DNA of 64,000 nt. Source: an uncultured Enterocloster sp. Its GTDB lineage: Bacteria > Bacillota > Clostridia > Lachnospirales > Lachnospiraceae. Where the stretch lies: NCBI GenBank assembly GCA_944384065.1, contig CALWRY010000004.1:1-64000 (forward strand), given 5' to 3'. This document shows positions 17,819 through 26,277 of this stretch, piece by piece; the stretch's first letter is position 1; each line of letters opens with the position of its first letter. Under the pieces are notes generated by a model, which was not told the origin of the DNA, did not search any database, and saw only the letters and a program-made list of their open reading frames with translations. Both the position numbers and the translations under genes were made by a program.

Positions 17819-19120
17819 TTAAATCAGCCCCATCAGCTGCGGAACCCCCAGCGACAGTGCGGGTATGTATGTTACTGCCAGAAGCAGGACAAACAATACG
17901 GCGAAGTAGGGGAGCAGCGTTTTGGCGACCGCTTCAATACTGATTTTGCTGATGCCGCAGCCCACGAACAGAACGGAGCCAACCGGCGGGGTCATGTTGC
18001 CCATGCACATATTGAAGATGAGCATAACGCCGAACTGAATGCTGGACATTCCCAGGCTTTCCGCGATGGGCAGGAAGATGGGAGTGAAAATCAGGATGGC
18101 CGGCGTGATATCCATGAACATACCCACAATCAGCAGGATGATGTTCATCAGGAAGAAAATCACGATGGGGTTGGAGGACACGCCCATGATAGCTGTACTG
18201 ATAGCTGCAGGGATTCCTGAGTACGCCATAACAAAGGACATGGCGGAGGAGGCGGAAATCAGGAAGAGAACCGTGCCGCTGGTGCAGGCGCTCTTTACCA
18301 GGATATCAGAGAAGTCCTTTACCGTGATGCTCTTATAGCAGATGGAAAGAATCAGGCAGTACAGCACAGACACGCCCGCGCCCTCGGTAGCTGTGAAAAT
18401 ATCGCTTACAATACCGCCGATTACAATGATGATGAGCAGCAGGCTGGGCAGGGCCTCCAGGGTGATGCGGACGGCGTCCTTCATCCCCGGAAATCCGGAG
18501 GTGGGGTATTTGTGCTTCTTGGCATACACAAAGGCGACAATCATGGAGCCAAGGCCCATGAGAATGCCGGGGATATAGCCCGCCATAAACAGTGTGGAGA
18601 TGGACACGCCGCCGGCTACAGTGGAGTACACGATGAAGGCGCTGGTGGGCGGAATCAAAAGTCCCGTGGGGGCGGAGGCGATGTTTGCCGCAGTCGCGAA
18701 GGCCGGGTCATAGCCCTCCTCCTTCTGAATGGGGTAGATGCAGCCGCCCATAGCGGTAGCCGCTGCCACGGAGGAGCCGGACAGTGCGCCGAAGAGCATG
18801 TTGCCCACGATGTTGGCCTGGGCTAAGGAGCCGGGAATCCAGCCCACAAAGAGCTGGGCGAAGTTTACCAGACGGCGGGCGATACCGCCGTTATTCATAA
18901 TATTTCCCGCCAGCACAAAGAGCGGAATAGCCAGCAGGGAGAAGCTCTCCACACCGCTGTTCATCTTCTGCATGGTGATAAAGGTAATCTGGTCCCAGGA
19001 AAGGCTGGAGGCCGCAGCTACGATGGACGAGATAACAATGCCTACGGAAATCGGGCAGCCTAAAAAGAGCAGGGCGATGAAGACCGCAAACAGGATAATA
19101 GTTGTAAGACCTAAACTCAT
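17819..19120 (-). CDS. dctM: TRAP transporter large permease subunit
   Basis: The 433-residue DctM-family permease has about 12 hydrophobic segments and the family motifs LLAIPLFVLAGNIMNNGGIARRLVNFA, GALSGSSVAAATAMGG, ASAPTGLLIPPTSAFIVYS and NMCMGNMTPPVGSVLFVG. With DctP and DctQ it makes a sodium-coupled uptake system for carboxylates or sugar acids. Last gene of the GH31-dctP-dctQ-dctM operon; 15 bases separate it from the broken dctQ. Confidence 0.95.
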   Translation of the reverse strand: MSLGLTTIILFAVFIALLFLGCPISVGIVISSIVAAASSLSWDQITFITMQKMNSGVESFSLLAIPLFVLAGNIMNNGGIARRLVNFAQLFVGWIPGSLAQANIVGNMLFGALSGSSVAAATAMGGCIYPIQKEEGYDPAFATAANIASAPTGLLIPPTSAFIVYSTVAGGVSISTLFMAGYIPGILMGLGSMIVAFVYAKKHKYPTSGFPGMKDAVRITLEALPSLLLIIIVIGGIVSDIFTATEGAGVSVLYCLILSICYKSITVKDFSDILVKSACTSGTVLFLISASSAMSFVMAYSGIPAAISTAIMGVSSNPIVIFFLMNIILLIVGMFMDITPAILIFTPIFLPIAESLGMSSIQFGVMLIFNMCMGNMTPPVGSVLFVGCGISKISIEAVAKTLLPYFAVLFVLLLAVTYIPALSLGVPQLMGLI

Positions 19121-19135
19121 TGCGCAAATCCCTCC

Positions 19136-19624
19136 TTATTCAATCTTGGTTCCGGTTACATCCTCGTACAGATTGATAATCTGGGCCAGGATAATGAAGA
19201 TGCCGGAAATGGGCGCCATGGCGTACACCAGGCTTCTGGGGATTCCCAGAAGGGCGGAGAACTCCTGCCGGGCGCTTAAAGCCAGCTTAAATCCGCCGAT
19301 GGTGATAATTAAAATGGCGAACAGCAGAATCAGAGTGTTGATAAAAATCATGAGGATTCTCTGGCCTGAGGGCTTTAAGCTGTCGTGGAAGAGAACCAGG
19401 GCCATGTGGTCGCGGCTGCTGAAGGCGTAGGCTGCGCCGATGAAGCTGGTTCAGATTAAGGAATAGCGCACCAGCTCCTCGGTGAAGGCAGCGGGGTCAT
19501 TCAGCACGTATCTTGTAAATACCTGGTACAGCACCAGGATGGTCATAAAGGACAGAAGTACGGTGGCGATTCGGGATAAGAAGAAAATCATCCACTTTTT
19601 AACAGTCGTCAAAAACTCTTTCAT
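19136..19624 (-). pseudogene. dctQ: TRAP transporter small subunit, interrupted by in-frame TGA
   Basis: Read from the ATG at 19624 (AGGGGGAGCATTTTC upstream), the frame gives a DctQ protein of 162 codons, the right size: an N-terminal segment MKEFLTTVKKWMIFFLSRIA, the conserved TRYVLNDPAAFTEELVRY, then ISxTSFIGAAYAFSSRDHMAL. Codon 58 (19453-19451) is TGA, exactly where the family has a conserved tryptophan (LIWxxFLGAAYA). Everything after the stop stays in frame and looks intact to 19136. This is a one-base TGG to TGA change, either a real nonsense mutation, read-through, or a sequencing error. Downstream translation could restart at ATG 19405. Confidence 0.88.
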
Positions 19625-19639
19625 GAAAATGCTCCCCCT

Positions 19640-20662
19640 TTACTCTACGGAATTGATGAGATCAACCATCATCTGTACGCCGGGATACCGGGCGCAGTAT
19701 TCATCTACCAGTGCGGCCGTGGCCTCCCGGAAAGCCTCCTTGTCTACATCCGTCACAAAGGTGACGCCCATATCATTCGCCGCCTCATCAATGGCCTCCT
19801 GGGTGGCGATGTCCCAGGCAATTTTGTGGCTGTCTGTGGACTCATAGGCAGCTTCCAGGATAATCTGCTGGTCCTCCGGGCTGATGTTGTTCCAAATCTG
19901 GGCGCTCATGACCAGAACATCGGGAATCATGGCGTGCTCATCATAGGAGAATACCTTGCAGACCTCGCCGTGCTTTCCGGTGGTAAGCGCGGTCTCATTG
20001 CTCTCCGCTCCGTCGATGATGCCGGTCTGGAGGGAGGTATACACATCGCCGTAGGACATGGTCACAGGCACACCGCCCAGAGCTTCCATCATGTCCGTCT
20101 GAGACTGCATATCCTGGACACGGATTTTAAGCCCGTGCAGGTCCTCCGGGGTACGGATGGGCTTATCCTTGGTGTAGAAGGAGCGGGCGCCGGAGGTATA
20201 GTAAGTGATGGTCACAAAGCCGTCCTCCTCCGTTGACAGGAAGAAGTCGCGCATGGGCTGCGAGTCCATCTTGTGGTAGAAATCCTCTGTGTCGTCAAAC
20301 AGATAGGGAAGGCCGAAGGTGTGATAGGCCTCATTATAGGTTGCAAGTCCGGGCGCGGAAACCTTTGTCATGGCGATAACCCCGGCCATGAGCTGCTCCA
20401 TGTTCTCCGTCTCGGAGCCCAGCTGCCCGTTGGGGAAAATCTTCACCTGGATGCGCCCATCGGTGCGCTCCTGCACCTTCTGGGCAAACTCCTCCATAGC
20501 GATGTGAACCGTATGGGTCTCGCTGAGGCCGTGGGCCAGGGTGAGAACCATGGGGTTCTCCGCAGTGGCCTGGGCACTGGTAGATGCGCCGGTGGAGGCG
20601 CAGCCGGACAGCGCCAGGGCCGAAAGGCCGAAGGCCGCGGCAATTGCTGCAAATTTTTTCAT
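19640..20662 (-). CDS. dctP: TRAP transporter substrate-binding lipoprotein
   Basis: DctP-family receptor of 340 residues with a lipoprotein signal (MKKFAAIAAAFGLSALALSG then Cys). Typical segments are HVAMEEFAQKVQERTDGRIQVKIFPNGQLG, PEDLHGLKIRVQDMQSQTDMMEALGGVPVTM and YTSLQTGIIDGAESN; the conserved arginine that binds a substrate carboxylate is the one in LKIRVQ. The ATG at 20662 has AAGGGGA at the right distance; a TTG at 20668 is less likely. Sits between GH31 and dctQ. Confidence 0.94.
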   Translation of the reverse strand: MKKFAAIAAAFGLSALALSGCASTGASTSAQATAENPMVLTLAHGLSETHTVHIAMEEFAQKVQERTDGRIQVKIFPNGQLGSETENMEQLMAGVIAMTKVSAPGLATYNEAYHTFGLPYLFDDTEDFYHKMDSQPMRDFFLSTEEDGFVTITYYTSGARSFYTKDKPIRTPEDLHGLKIRVQDMQSQTDMMEALGGVPVTMSYGDVYTSLQTGIIDGAESNETALTTGKHGEVCKVFSYDEHAMIPDVLVMSAQIWNNISPEDQQIILEAAYESTDSHKIAWDIATQEAIDEAANDMGVTFVTDVDKEAFREATAALVDEYCARYPGVQMMVDLINSVE

Positions 20663-20679
20663 AATCAAAATCCCCTTTC

Positions 20680-23181
20680 TTACATACCGATTAAGTCAAA
20701 CTGCTCGAAGGAAACCACAACCTGGTAATCCTTCTTCGGGTTTTTATATTTCAGCTGTACGGACTTGAGACTCTGGCTGTAGTACCAGCCGCACTCCGCT
20801 TCCTCGAATTTCCTTCTGTGGAGGAAATGGGGAATCAGCTCTCCGTCCACCGTCACCCAGAAGGGCGATTTCTCCCGATGAATCATATCGATGAACATAG
20901 TTTCCGTGCTGGTCTTATAGCTTCCCTCATGGACAAAATCCAGGGTGGTCTTCTCGCCGGCCTTCATGGTGATATGGGTCTTGAGGAAGCCTCCCTTCTC
21001 ATAATCCATGGATACGCCGTCATCCTCATAGAGGGTAAAGGAATTGTCCTTGTCTGCGGCGCAGAGCAGGCGGATGCCCGTTACCTTTTCATTCATCAGG
21101 TTGTACATCTGGTTTGCCGCCATGGGAATGATGGCATTGCTCCGCACAAACAGCGGGATGCTTCCCATGTCCACAGGCACCTCGATGGTCTGACCGCCCT
21201 GGTAGGGAACGCGGGTGTAGAAATCATAGTAGGTTTCCCCTGCGGGCAGATATACCTTCCGAGTTTTTGCCCCCTTCTCCACCACATTTGCCACCAGCAT
21301 GGAATCGCCGAACATAAAGTCCACGCCCTCCTCATAGCAGGCGGGATCGTTTTGGAAGGCGCTGCACAGGGGATCCATGATGGGAAGTCCTGTCTCGTGG
21401 GCGCGCTCCATCAGAGAGTACAGGTAGGGGAACAGGCGGTAGCGGAGCTTGATGGCCTCCTCAATATATCCCTTGCAGCCGCTGTACATCCAGGGCTCGG
21501 TCACGGTGTTGTCCGTGTTGGTGGAGTGGATGGAGAAACGGGGCTGGAAAATGCCGTTCTGAATCCACCGCACAAGGAGCTCTGCCTCAGGGGCCGGTCC
21601 GTAAAATCCGCCGATGTCGCAGCCCTGGTTGGCCACGCCGGAGAGACTCATGCCCAGGATGGTGGCGATGTTGTACTTTAAGGAATCCCAGCAGGTTAAG
21701 TTGTCCCCGGCCCAGGTCTGGGCGTAGCGCTGGATCCCGCAGTGCCCGGAGCGGCATACGATGTAGGGCCGCGTGTTGGGGTAGGTCTCCCGGATGGCCT
21801 CATCCGTGATATGGCACATGATGTTGGACATAACGGACTTGAGCTGTCCGATGGTGCCTCCCTTGCCCTCAAAATAGCAGCGGCAGTCCTTGTCAACCAT
21901 GCTGTCGTACTCGCAGTTGTCATTCCACACAGAGCTGGTGCCGTAGTCCAGGACATTTTCCTTTAACATGGCCTTCCAGTTCTCACGGGTGGAGGGGTTG
22001 GTAAAGTCCACGAACATGCCCTTGCCGCCCCACCAGGTACCGATGCCGGGGGTCTCCTTTACGCTGTCCTTGATGAACATGCCCTTGGCCTTCATCTCCT
22101 CCAGCTTGGGATGGACAAGAAGAATGCCCGGCTTTACATTGGGAGACACGCACACACCCCGCTTCTTCATCTGAGCGAAGAAGTCCTTGGGGTCCTTAAA
22201 CCGCTTTTTGTTCCAGGTGAACACGCAGCGCTTGATGCCCTGCTCGGTTTCGATGGCGCAGTAGCCGGAGGAGAGCTGGAAGCCGTCTACCGGGATTCCC
22301 TCCTCCTTGGTGGTGTCGATGAATTCCGTGATGGCGTCGTCGCAGTCAGCCTCAAGCTCCGGATAATACATGGAAGAACCCAGATAGCCCAGAGCATATT
22401 TGGGAAGAAGCGCGGATTTGCCCGTAAGGTCGGTGTAGCGCTCCACCACCTCCCGCACGGTGGGGCCGGAGATTAGGAAAAGGTCGATATCTCCGCCGTC
22501 CGCACGGTAGCGGCTGTGCATCTTCCAATAGTTGCTCTTTTCCTTACCCATGTCAAAATCGCACTCATAGGTGTTGTGATAGAAATATCCGACGGCTTTT
22601 TTCGTGTCCCGGTTTAACTTGATGTAGAAGGGAATGTGCTTGTAGAGGGAGTCCGTCTCCTTGGGATTGTAGCCCATGGCGTCCTTGGGGCTCATGCCCA
22701 TAAACTTCTGCGCCTTATTGAATTCGCCGCTCTTCTCTCCGAAGCCGTAGAAGCAGTCCGCCGGAGAAATCTCGCTGGTGTGGATGCGGCGGTGGTTGGA
22801 GTCCTCCTGATAGGCAAGATCTACGATGTCCGCGTGAAGCAATGTTCCGTCCTGGTCATACACGCAGATGCGGAAGGGATCCTTTTCCACCACAACCGTA
22901 AGCTTTGCGCCCTGGATAACAGCTCTGGAGTCCCCGTCCTCCAGAGAGGCGCTTGCTGGCTCGATGCGCGTCCTGCGGCCCTTCATAAGATCATCGGTTC
23001 TGTCCTCCCAGGCGGTGGTGACGAGACTGTAGGATTCCTCGGCAAAATCCCCGTCAAAGCCTGCCCGGATGCGCAGAATGGAGTCAGTTAAGAACCAGAT
23101 GCGGATTTCCACTGCATTTGTGGCTACGGAAAAATAACCATTTTCCTGCTTGACCATGCTGGCACTTGTGCATACCTTCAT
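20680..23181 (-). CDS. Glycoside hydrolase family 31 (alpha-glucosidase/xylosidase-like)
   Basis: Retaining alpha-glycosidase of 833 residues without a signal peptide, so cytoplasmic. The N-terminal beta-sandwich covers about residues 1-250, the catalytic barrel about 255-600 and C-terminal beta domains follow. The nucleophile is probably Asp421 in SSVWNDNCEY, and the acid/base Asp493 in TWAGDNLTCWDSL; GYLGSSMYY, FQPRFSIHS and YSLMERAHETGLPIM are further GH31 markers. AAAGGAGGAG lies well placed before the ATG. It opens the operon with dctP-dctQ-dctM and is divergent from an AraC regulator. The pairing with an acid-type TRAP transporter suggests a charged alpha-glycoside substrate, which is inference. 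Confidence 0.93.
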   Translation of the reverse strand: MKVCTSASMVKQENGYFSVATNAVEIRIWFLTDSILRIRAGFDGDFAEESYSLVTTAWEDRTDDLMKGRRTRIEPASASLEDGDSRAVIQGAKLTVVVEKDPFRICVYDQDGTLLHADIVDLAYQEDSNHRRIHTSEISPADCFYGFGEKSGEFNKAQKFMGMSPKDAMGYNPKETDSLYKHIPFYIKLNRDTKKAVGYFYHNTYECDFDMGKEKSNYWKMHSRYRADGGDIDLFLISGPTVREVVERYTDLTGKSALLPKYALGYLGSSMYYPELEADCDDAITEFIDTTKEEGIPVDGFQLSSGYCAIETEQGIKRCVFTWNKKRFKDPKDFFAQMKKRGVCVSPNVKPGILLVHPKLEEMKAKGMFIKDSVKETPGIGTWWGGKGMFVDFTNPSTRENWKAMLKENVLDYGTSSVWNDNCEYDSMVDKDCRCYFEGKGGTIGQLKSVMSNIMCHITDEAIRETYPNTRPYIVCRSGHCGIQRYAQTWAGDNLTCWDSLKYNIATILGMSLSGVANQGCDIGGFYGPAPEAELLVRWIQNGIFQPRFSIHSTNTDNTVTEPWMYSGCKGYIEEAIKLRYRLFPYLYSLMERAHETGLPIMDPLCSAFQNDPACYEEGVDFMFGDSMLVANVVEKGAKTRKVYLPAGETYYDFYTRVPYQGGQTIEVPVDMGSIPLFVRSNAIIPMAANQMYNLMNEKVTGIRLLCAADKDNSFTLYEDDGVSMDYEKGGFLKTHITMKAGEKTTLDFVHEGSYKTSTETMFIDMIHREKSPFWVTVDGELIPHFLHRRKFEEAECGWYYSQSLKSVQLKYKNPKKDYQVVVSFEQFDLIGM

Positions 23182-23398
23182 AAAAAAATGCTCCTCCTTT
23201 TACTTCTTTAAAAACCGGTTTTATGGTTTTATGATAGTAAAAAGGAGGAGGGGAAACTAGACAAAAATTGCAGTGGAAATGCGAATTTTCAACATATCTT
23301 GCGGTTTTACATTTTTTTAACGAGACGAATGGATTGTTTTGGTGTAAAAACAATATAGGGAATGATTCAGAACGGCGGAAAACAGGGGGGAAGGTACG

Positions 23399-24250
23399 AT
23401 GATTGATCAGGCGGGGATTATGATGGCGCAGGGACACACGATTGCCTGCGAGCGGATCGCAGGTGTGAACGACAATATGGCCAAGTCCCACTATCATGAA
23501 TATTTTGAGCTGTATTATCTGGAGGCGGGAGAGAGGTATCATATGATACAGGACCGGCTTTACAAGATTTATCCGGGAGAATTTTTGATTTTTCCGCCAT
23601 ATATGATGCACCACTCCTACGGGGAGGAGAATGTGGAATTTAAGCGGCTCCTTTTGTACTTCAGCAAAAAGGAGGTCAATTCCCCCGGCCTGCTGCGGCT
23701 GCTGGAGGAGGGGAATGGGGTGTATAAGCCGGACATGCGCACCAAGCTGGTGCTCCACCGGATGCTGGAGGCCTTGCTGGACGAGCAGGATCAGAAGGGC
23801 ACGCTCACCGATGTGTACAGCCATACGCTTCTAAATATGATTCTGCTCACCGTTGTCCGGAAAATCTCCATGCCTGTAAAGGCGGAGAAAAGAGGGCGGG
23901 TGGAGGATGTGATAAGCTATATCCACACCCACTACCAGGAGGACATCACCCTGGACAGCCTGGCCAGGCAGTTTTATGTCAGCCCCTATTATCTGTGCAG
24001 GGAATTTAAAAAATACACCAACAGCACCATCATCCAGTATCTGAACGTCACACGGATTATGAATGCCCAGCGCAAATTTATGGAGACGGACGGCAATATC
24101 ACGGAAATCAGCAAGGCCACGGGATTCTCCAACATCACCCATTTTAACCGGGTCTTTAAGTCTGTGACGGGAATGACGCCATCCGGCTACCGGAAGCTTC
24201 TGCAGACAACAGAAGCCGGTGCTAATACCGGCTCTGATCCGAAGGAATGA
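23399..24250 (+). CDS. AraC-family transcriptional regulator
   Basis: The 283-residue protein has an N-terminal cupin sensor (residues about 20-90; HYHEYFELYYLEAGERYHMIQ, YPGEFLIFPPYMMH) and a C-terminal double helix-turn-helix (about 175-275; YQEDITLDSLARQFYVSPYYL, ISKATGFSNITHFNRVFKSVTGMTPSGYR). It is divergent from the GH31-TRAP operon across 217 bases and most likely activates it. Its last 29 bases overlap the convergent pspC-like gene. Confidence 0.92.
   Translation: MIDQAGIMMAQGHTIACERIAGVNDNMAKSHYHEYFELYYLEAGERYHMIQDRLYKIYPGEFLIFPPYMMHHSYGEENVEFKRLLLYFSKKEVNSPGLLRLLEEGNGVYKPDMRTKLVLHRMLEALLDEQDQKGTLTDVYSHTLLNMILLTVVRKISMPVKAEKRGRVEDVISYIHTHYQEDITLDSLARQFYVSPYYLCREFKKYTNSTIIQYLNVTRIMNAQRKFMETDGNITEISKATGFSNITHFNRVFKSVTGMTPSGYRKLLQTTEAGANTGSDPKE
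24213..24232. terminator. Hairpin at the convergent AraC/PspC gene ends
   Basis: AGCCGGT, six bases, ACCGGCT form a perfect inverted repeat inside the overlap of two convergent genes. T tails are poor (TTCTGTTGT on minus), so terminator function is uncertain. Confidence 0.35.
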
Positions 24251-24419
24251 TAAGGGCGGCCGCAAGATAGGCCAGCGCGCCCACCGCACAGCTGAGCACT
24301 GTGCCGATGGCCCAGATGAGCCGTATGATGGTGGGGTCAACATTTAAATATTCTCCCAGCCCTCCGCATACGCCGCAGAGCATGCGGTCGCGGCTGGAAC
24401 GGTATAATTTTTTCTCCAT
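24222..24419 (-). CDS. PspC-domain membrane protein
   Basis: A 65-residue protein that is essentially one PspC domain: KKLYRSSRDRMLCGVCGGLGEYLNVDPTIIRLIWA followed by one or two hydrophobic segments and a short polar end. PspC proteins respond to envelope stress. AAAGGAGATTGCT precedes the ATG. Last gene of the padR-HAAS-lipoprotein operon, and its 3' end overlaps the araC-like gene by 29 bases. Confidence 0.88.
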   Translation of the reverse strand: MEKKLYRSSRDRMLCGVCGGLGEYLNVDPTIIRLIWAIGTVLSCAVGALAYLAAALIIPSDQSRY

Positions 24420-24495
24420 AGCAATCTCCTTTTTATTAAATCGTTAATCTGTGTAAACGCAGGAAGCCCTGGGGCGGCGGTCTGCCGCCCTGGCG

Positions 24496-24756
24496 TTAAT
24501 CCCAGCGGTGCTCCCAGTGATGCTCCCACCGGCCGCCCCAGTCATCGTCCCGGTCAAAAAAATCCTCCATCTCATCTCCCAGATGATCAAAGAAATCCTC
24601 CGCCCGTTCCTCCATCCAAAAGATGCCCCGAAGGGGGTGGAAGAACCGGCTGCCGGGAACCGATCCGCCTAACCCGGCGGCTGCAGCCATGATAATACAG
24701 CCGGACAGAAGGGAGACGGCGCCGACGGCTGCGCACCATTTGATTAATTTCTTCAT
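24496..24756 (-). CDS. Small lipoprotein with acidic, Trp/His-rich tail
   Basis: An 86-residue protein not matched to a known family. It has a lipoprotein signal (MKKLIKWCAAVGAVSLLSG then Cys20), a short glycine/alanine hydrophobic stretch, and a strongly acidic middle (EERAEDFFDHLGDEMEDFF) ending in WGGRWEHHWEHRWD. The start overlaps the upstream HAAS gene stop by four bases (ATGA), so it is co-translated with it. The histidine and acidic residues could bind metal, but that is only a suggestion. Confidence 0.72.
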   Translation of the reverse strand: MKKLIKWCAAVGAVSLLSGCIIMAAAAGLGGSVPGSRFFHPLRGIFWMEERAEDFFDHLGDEMEDFFDRDDDWGGRWEHHWEHRWD

Positions 24757-25553
24757 ACGTTCGGCCTCCTTTTATGAATCAGACGGTCTGCAGCGTCCAC
24801 AGCGCCCCGAACCAGGGCGGGGACCAATCTTCCATAGAACAGCAGGGAGAGGGACAAAAGCAGCAGCCCGCCGCCCAGGAAGGCCAGCCCGGTCCCTGCG
24901 GTCATGAGGCCGCCTGCAGGCTGGCTGAAGAGAACCACCACGCCAAAGGGAATCATAAAGACGCCTGTGGCGAGAAAGGCCAGCGTCAGGATACCCAGGA
25001 GAAGGAACAGGCCGAGGAGAAGGGCCGCGATTCCCGCCAGGATTCCCAAAAGCCCGCTTCCCACGCCCAAAAGGACGGGAAAGAGCAGGACCAGCAGGAT
25101 GATCCACAAAATAATTTTCAGGGGACGGCTGGTAAAGGGGGGCTTCCGCCCGGGAGCGCTTCCCGGCCCGCCTGCGCCTGTCGGAGCGCCTTGATCACCG
25201 GCATACGGCCCATTCTTTGCCTGCGCGTATGGATCTCCGGCCGCCTGCGGTCCCTGTCCGCCGGAACGCGGCCCATTCCTTTGGGCCAATGGCTTTTCCG
25301 GCTCAGAAAACCTGCGGTCCTCATAGCCGCTGTCTGTGAATTCCCCGCCGTCCGCGTCCTGCCCGGCCAGGTTGGCACGGATAATGGCGGCAACCCGCTC
25401 CGGGCTTCCCAGCTCCCTCAGCACCGCTTCCTCCCGCTCGGGCCCGGCGTCGTCAAAATAATCTCTGTAATATTGAAGCGCGTCCTGCCGGTCCTCCTCG
25501 CTGATATCCTGAAGCAGGTACGCAAGCTCCTTCATAAATGCATCCCTGGTCAT
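24753..25553 (-). CDS. HAAS-domain (DUF1700) membrane protein
   Basis: A 266-residue protein with an N-terminal HAAS/DUF1700 domain (MTRDAFMKELAYLLQDISEEDRQDALQYYRDYFDDAG, about residues 1-65), a low-complexity polar linker of about 80 residues rich in Gly, Pro and Gln, and about four C-terminal hydrophobic segments (150-255). HAAS proteins typically sit next to PadR regulators as membrane partners, exactly as here. It overlaps padR and the lipoprotein gene by four bases each. Confidence 0.88.
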   Translation of the reverse strand: MTRDAFMKELAYLLQDISEEDRQDALQYYRDYFDDAGPEREEAVLRELGSPERVAAIIRANLAGQDADGGEFTDSGYEDRRFSEPEKPLAQRNGPRSGGQGPQAAGDPYAQAKNGPYAGDQGAPTGAGGPGSAPGRKPPFTSRPLKIILWIILLVLLFPVLLGVGSGLLGILAGIAALLLGLFLLLGILTLAFLATGVFMIPFGVVVLFSQPAGGLMTAGTGLAFLGGGLLLLSLSLLFYGRLVPALVRGAVDAADRLIHKRRPNV

Positions 25554-25876
25554 AGCCTGGCCTCCTTAAATATGCGGCTGATCTTCTGCGAATATGCGGC
25601 CCACTCGCCCCGGTAGAGCTTTAGCTGGGCCCGCCCCTTCTCTGTCAGCCGGTAATACCGCCGGTTCCTCCCGTCGATTGCCACATCCTGCACCGCAAGG
25701 CACTCCTCCTTCTGAAGGCGGCGCAGTACGGGGTATAGGGTGGATTCCGATATGTCAATGGCCTGGCGCACATCCTGGGTGATCTTGTACCCGTAGGTTC
25801 CCTCCGCGTCCCTGGAGGCCACCGCAAGCACGATGGCGTCTAAGAGGGCGGAGCCTGTATTAAATACCATAAGCAT
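25550..25876 (-). CDS. PadR-family transcriptional regulator
   Basis: A 108-residue winged-helix repressor: DAIVLAVASRDAEGTYGYKITQDV, ISESTLYPVLRRLQKEECLAV and NRRYYRLTEKGRAQLKLYRGEW are classical PadR blocks. CGGAGGGATGCTT precedes the ATG. It heads the four-gene operon with the HAAS protein, small lipoprotein and PspC protein, and a palindrome in its own promoter suggests autorepression. Confidence 0.93.
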   Translation of the reverse strand: MLMVFNTGSALLDAIVLAVASRDAEGTYGYKITQDVRQAIDISESTLYPVLRRLQKEECLAVQDVAIDGRNRRYYRLTEKGRAQLKLYRGEWAAYSQKISRIFKEARL

Positions 25877-25893
25877 CCCTCCGTTATGCCAAT

Positions 25894-25922
25894 ACTATAC
25901 AGCATATAATATTATATGTCAA
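25894..25922 (-). promoter_or_regulatory. padR promoter with palindromic operator in the spacer
   Basis: On minus: TTGACA (25922-25917), 17 bases, TATAGT (25899-25894). The spacer contains the perfect palindrome ATATAATATTATAT (25904-25917), well placed for a PadR dimer to block RNA polymerase. Confidence 0.7.
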
Positions 25923-26277
25923 CAAAAGAAAAACGAAAGGAATTCTGTAGAAATTGGTTATAGCATTTTAAATCTCTTTAGAAACACTTTAGCATCTGTC
26001 CAAACTTCCGTCACAAATATCCTCTATACTCTTAGACATAAACAAGCAGTCAGAGCTTTTTACATAGAGTAAATTCCTTACTAAGCCGGTGGACTTGGCG
26101 GGTGGCCAGGTTTGCCGGCTCAACCTATTTTTGGGGGATAAGGGGGGAGCTGCTATTCCTGCGTTGCCGCAGCGGAAATCCGCGGGAAAATTGAATCATT
26201 GGTATATTCGTGATAAAATGGAATTGTTTTCACATAGATAAATATGGGCGGGATTTATAGAATGCGGAGGTGGGCGT
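25923..26277. other. Gene-free AT-rich interval before the RhuM-like gene
   Basis: No gene seen. It contains an inverted repeat AGCCGG (26083-26088)/CCGGCT (26115-26120) followed by ACCTATTTTTGG, which could be a weak terminator. Composition shifts to AT-rich here and stays so through the next gene. Confidence 0.4.

Noticed and set aside
24774..25616. Long plus-strand frame opposite the HAAS-padR genes
   Set aside because: It is the shadow of two clear minus-strand genes and is made of Gln/Gly-rich low-complexity sequence.
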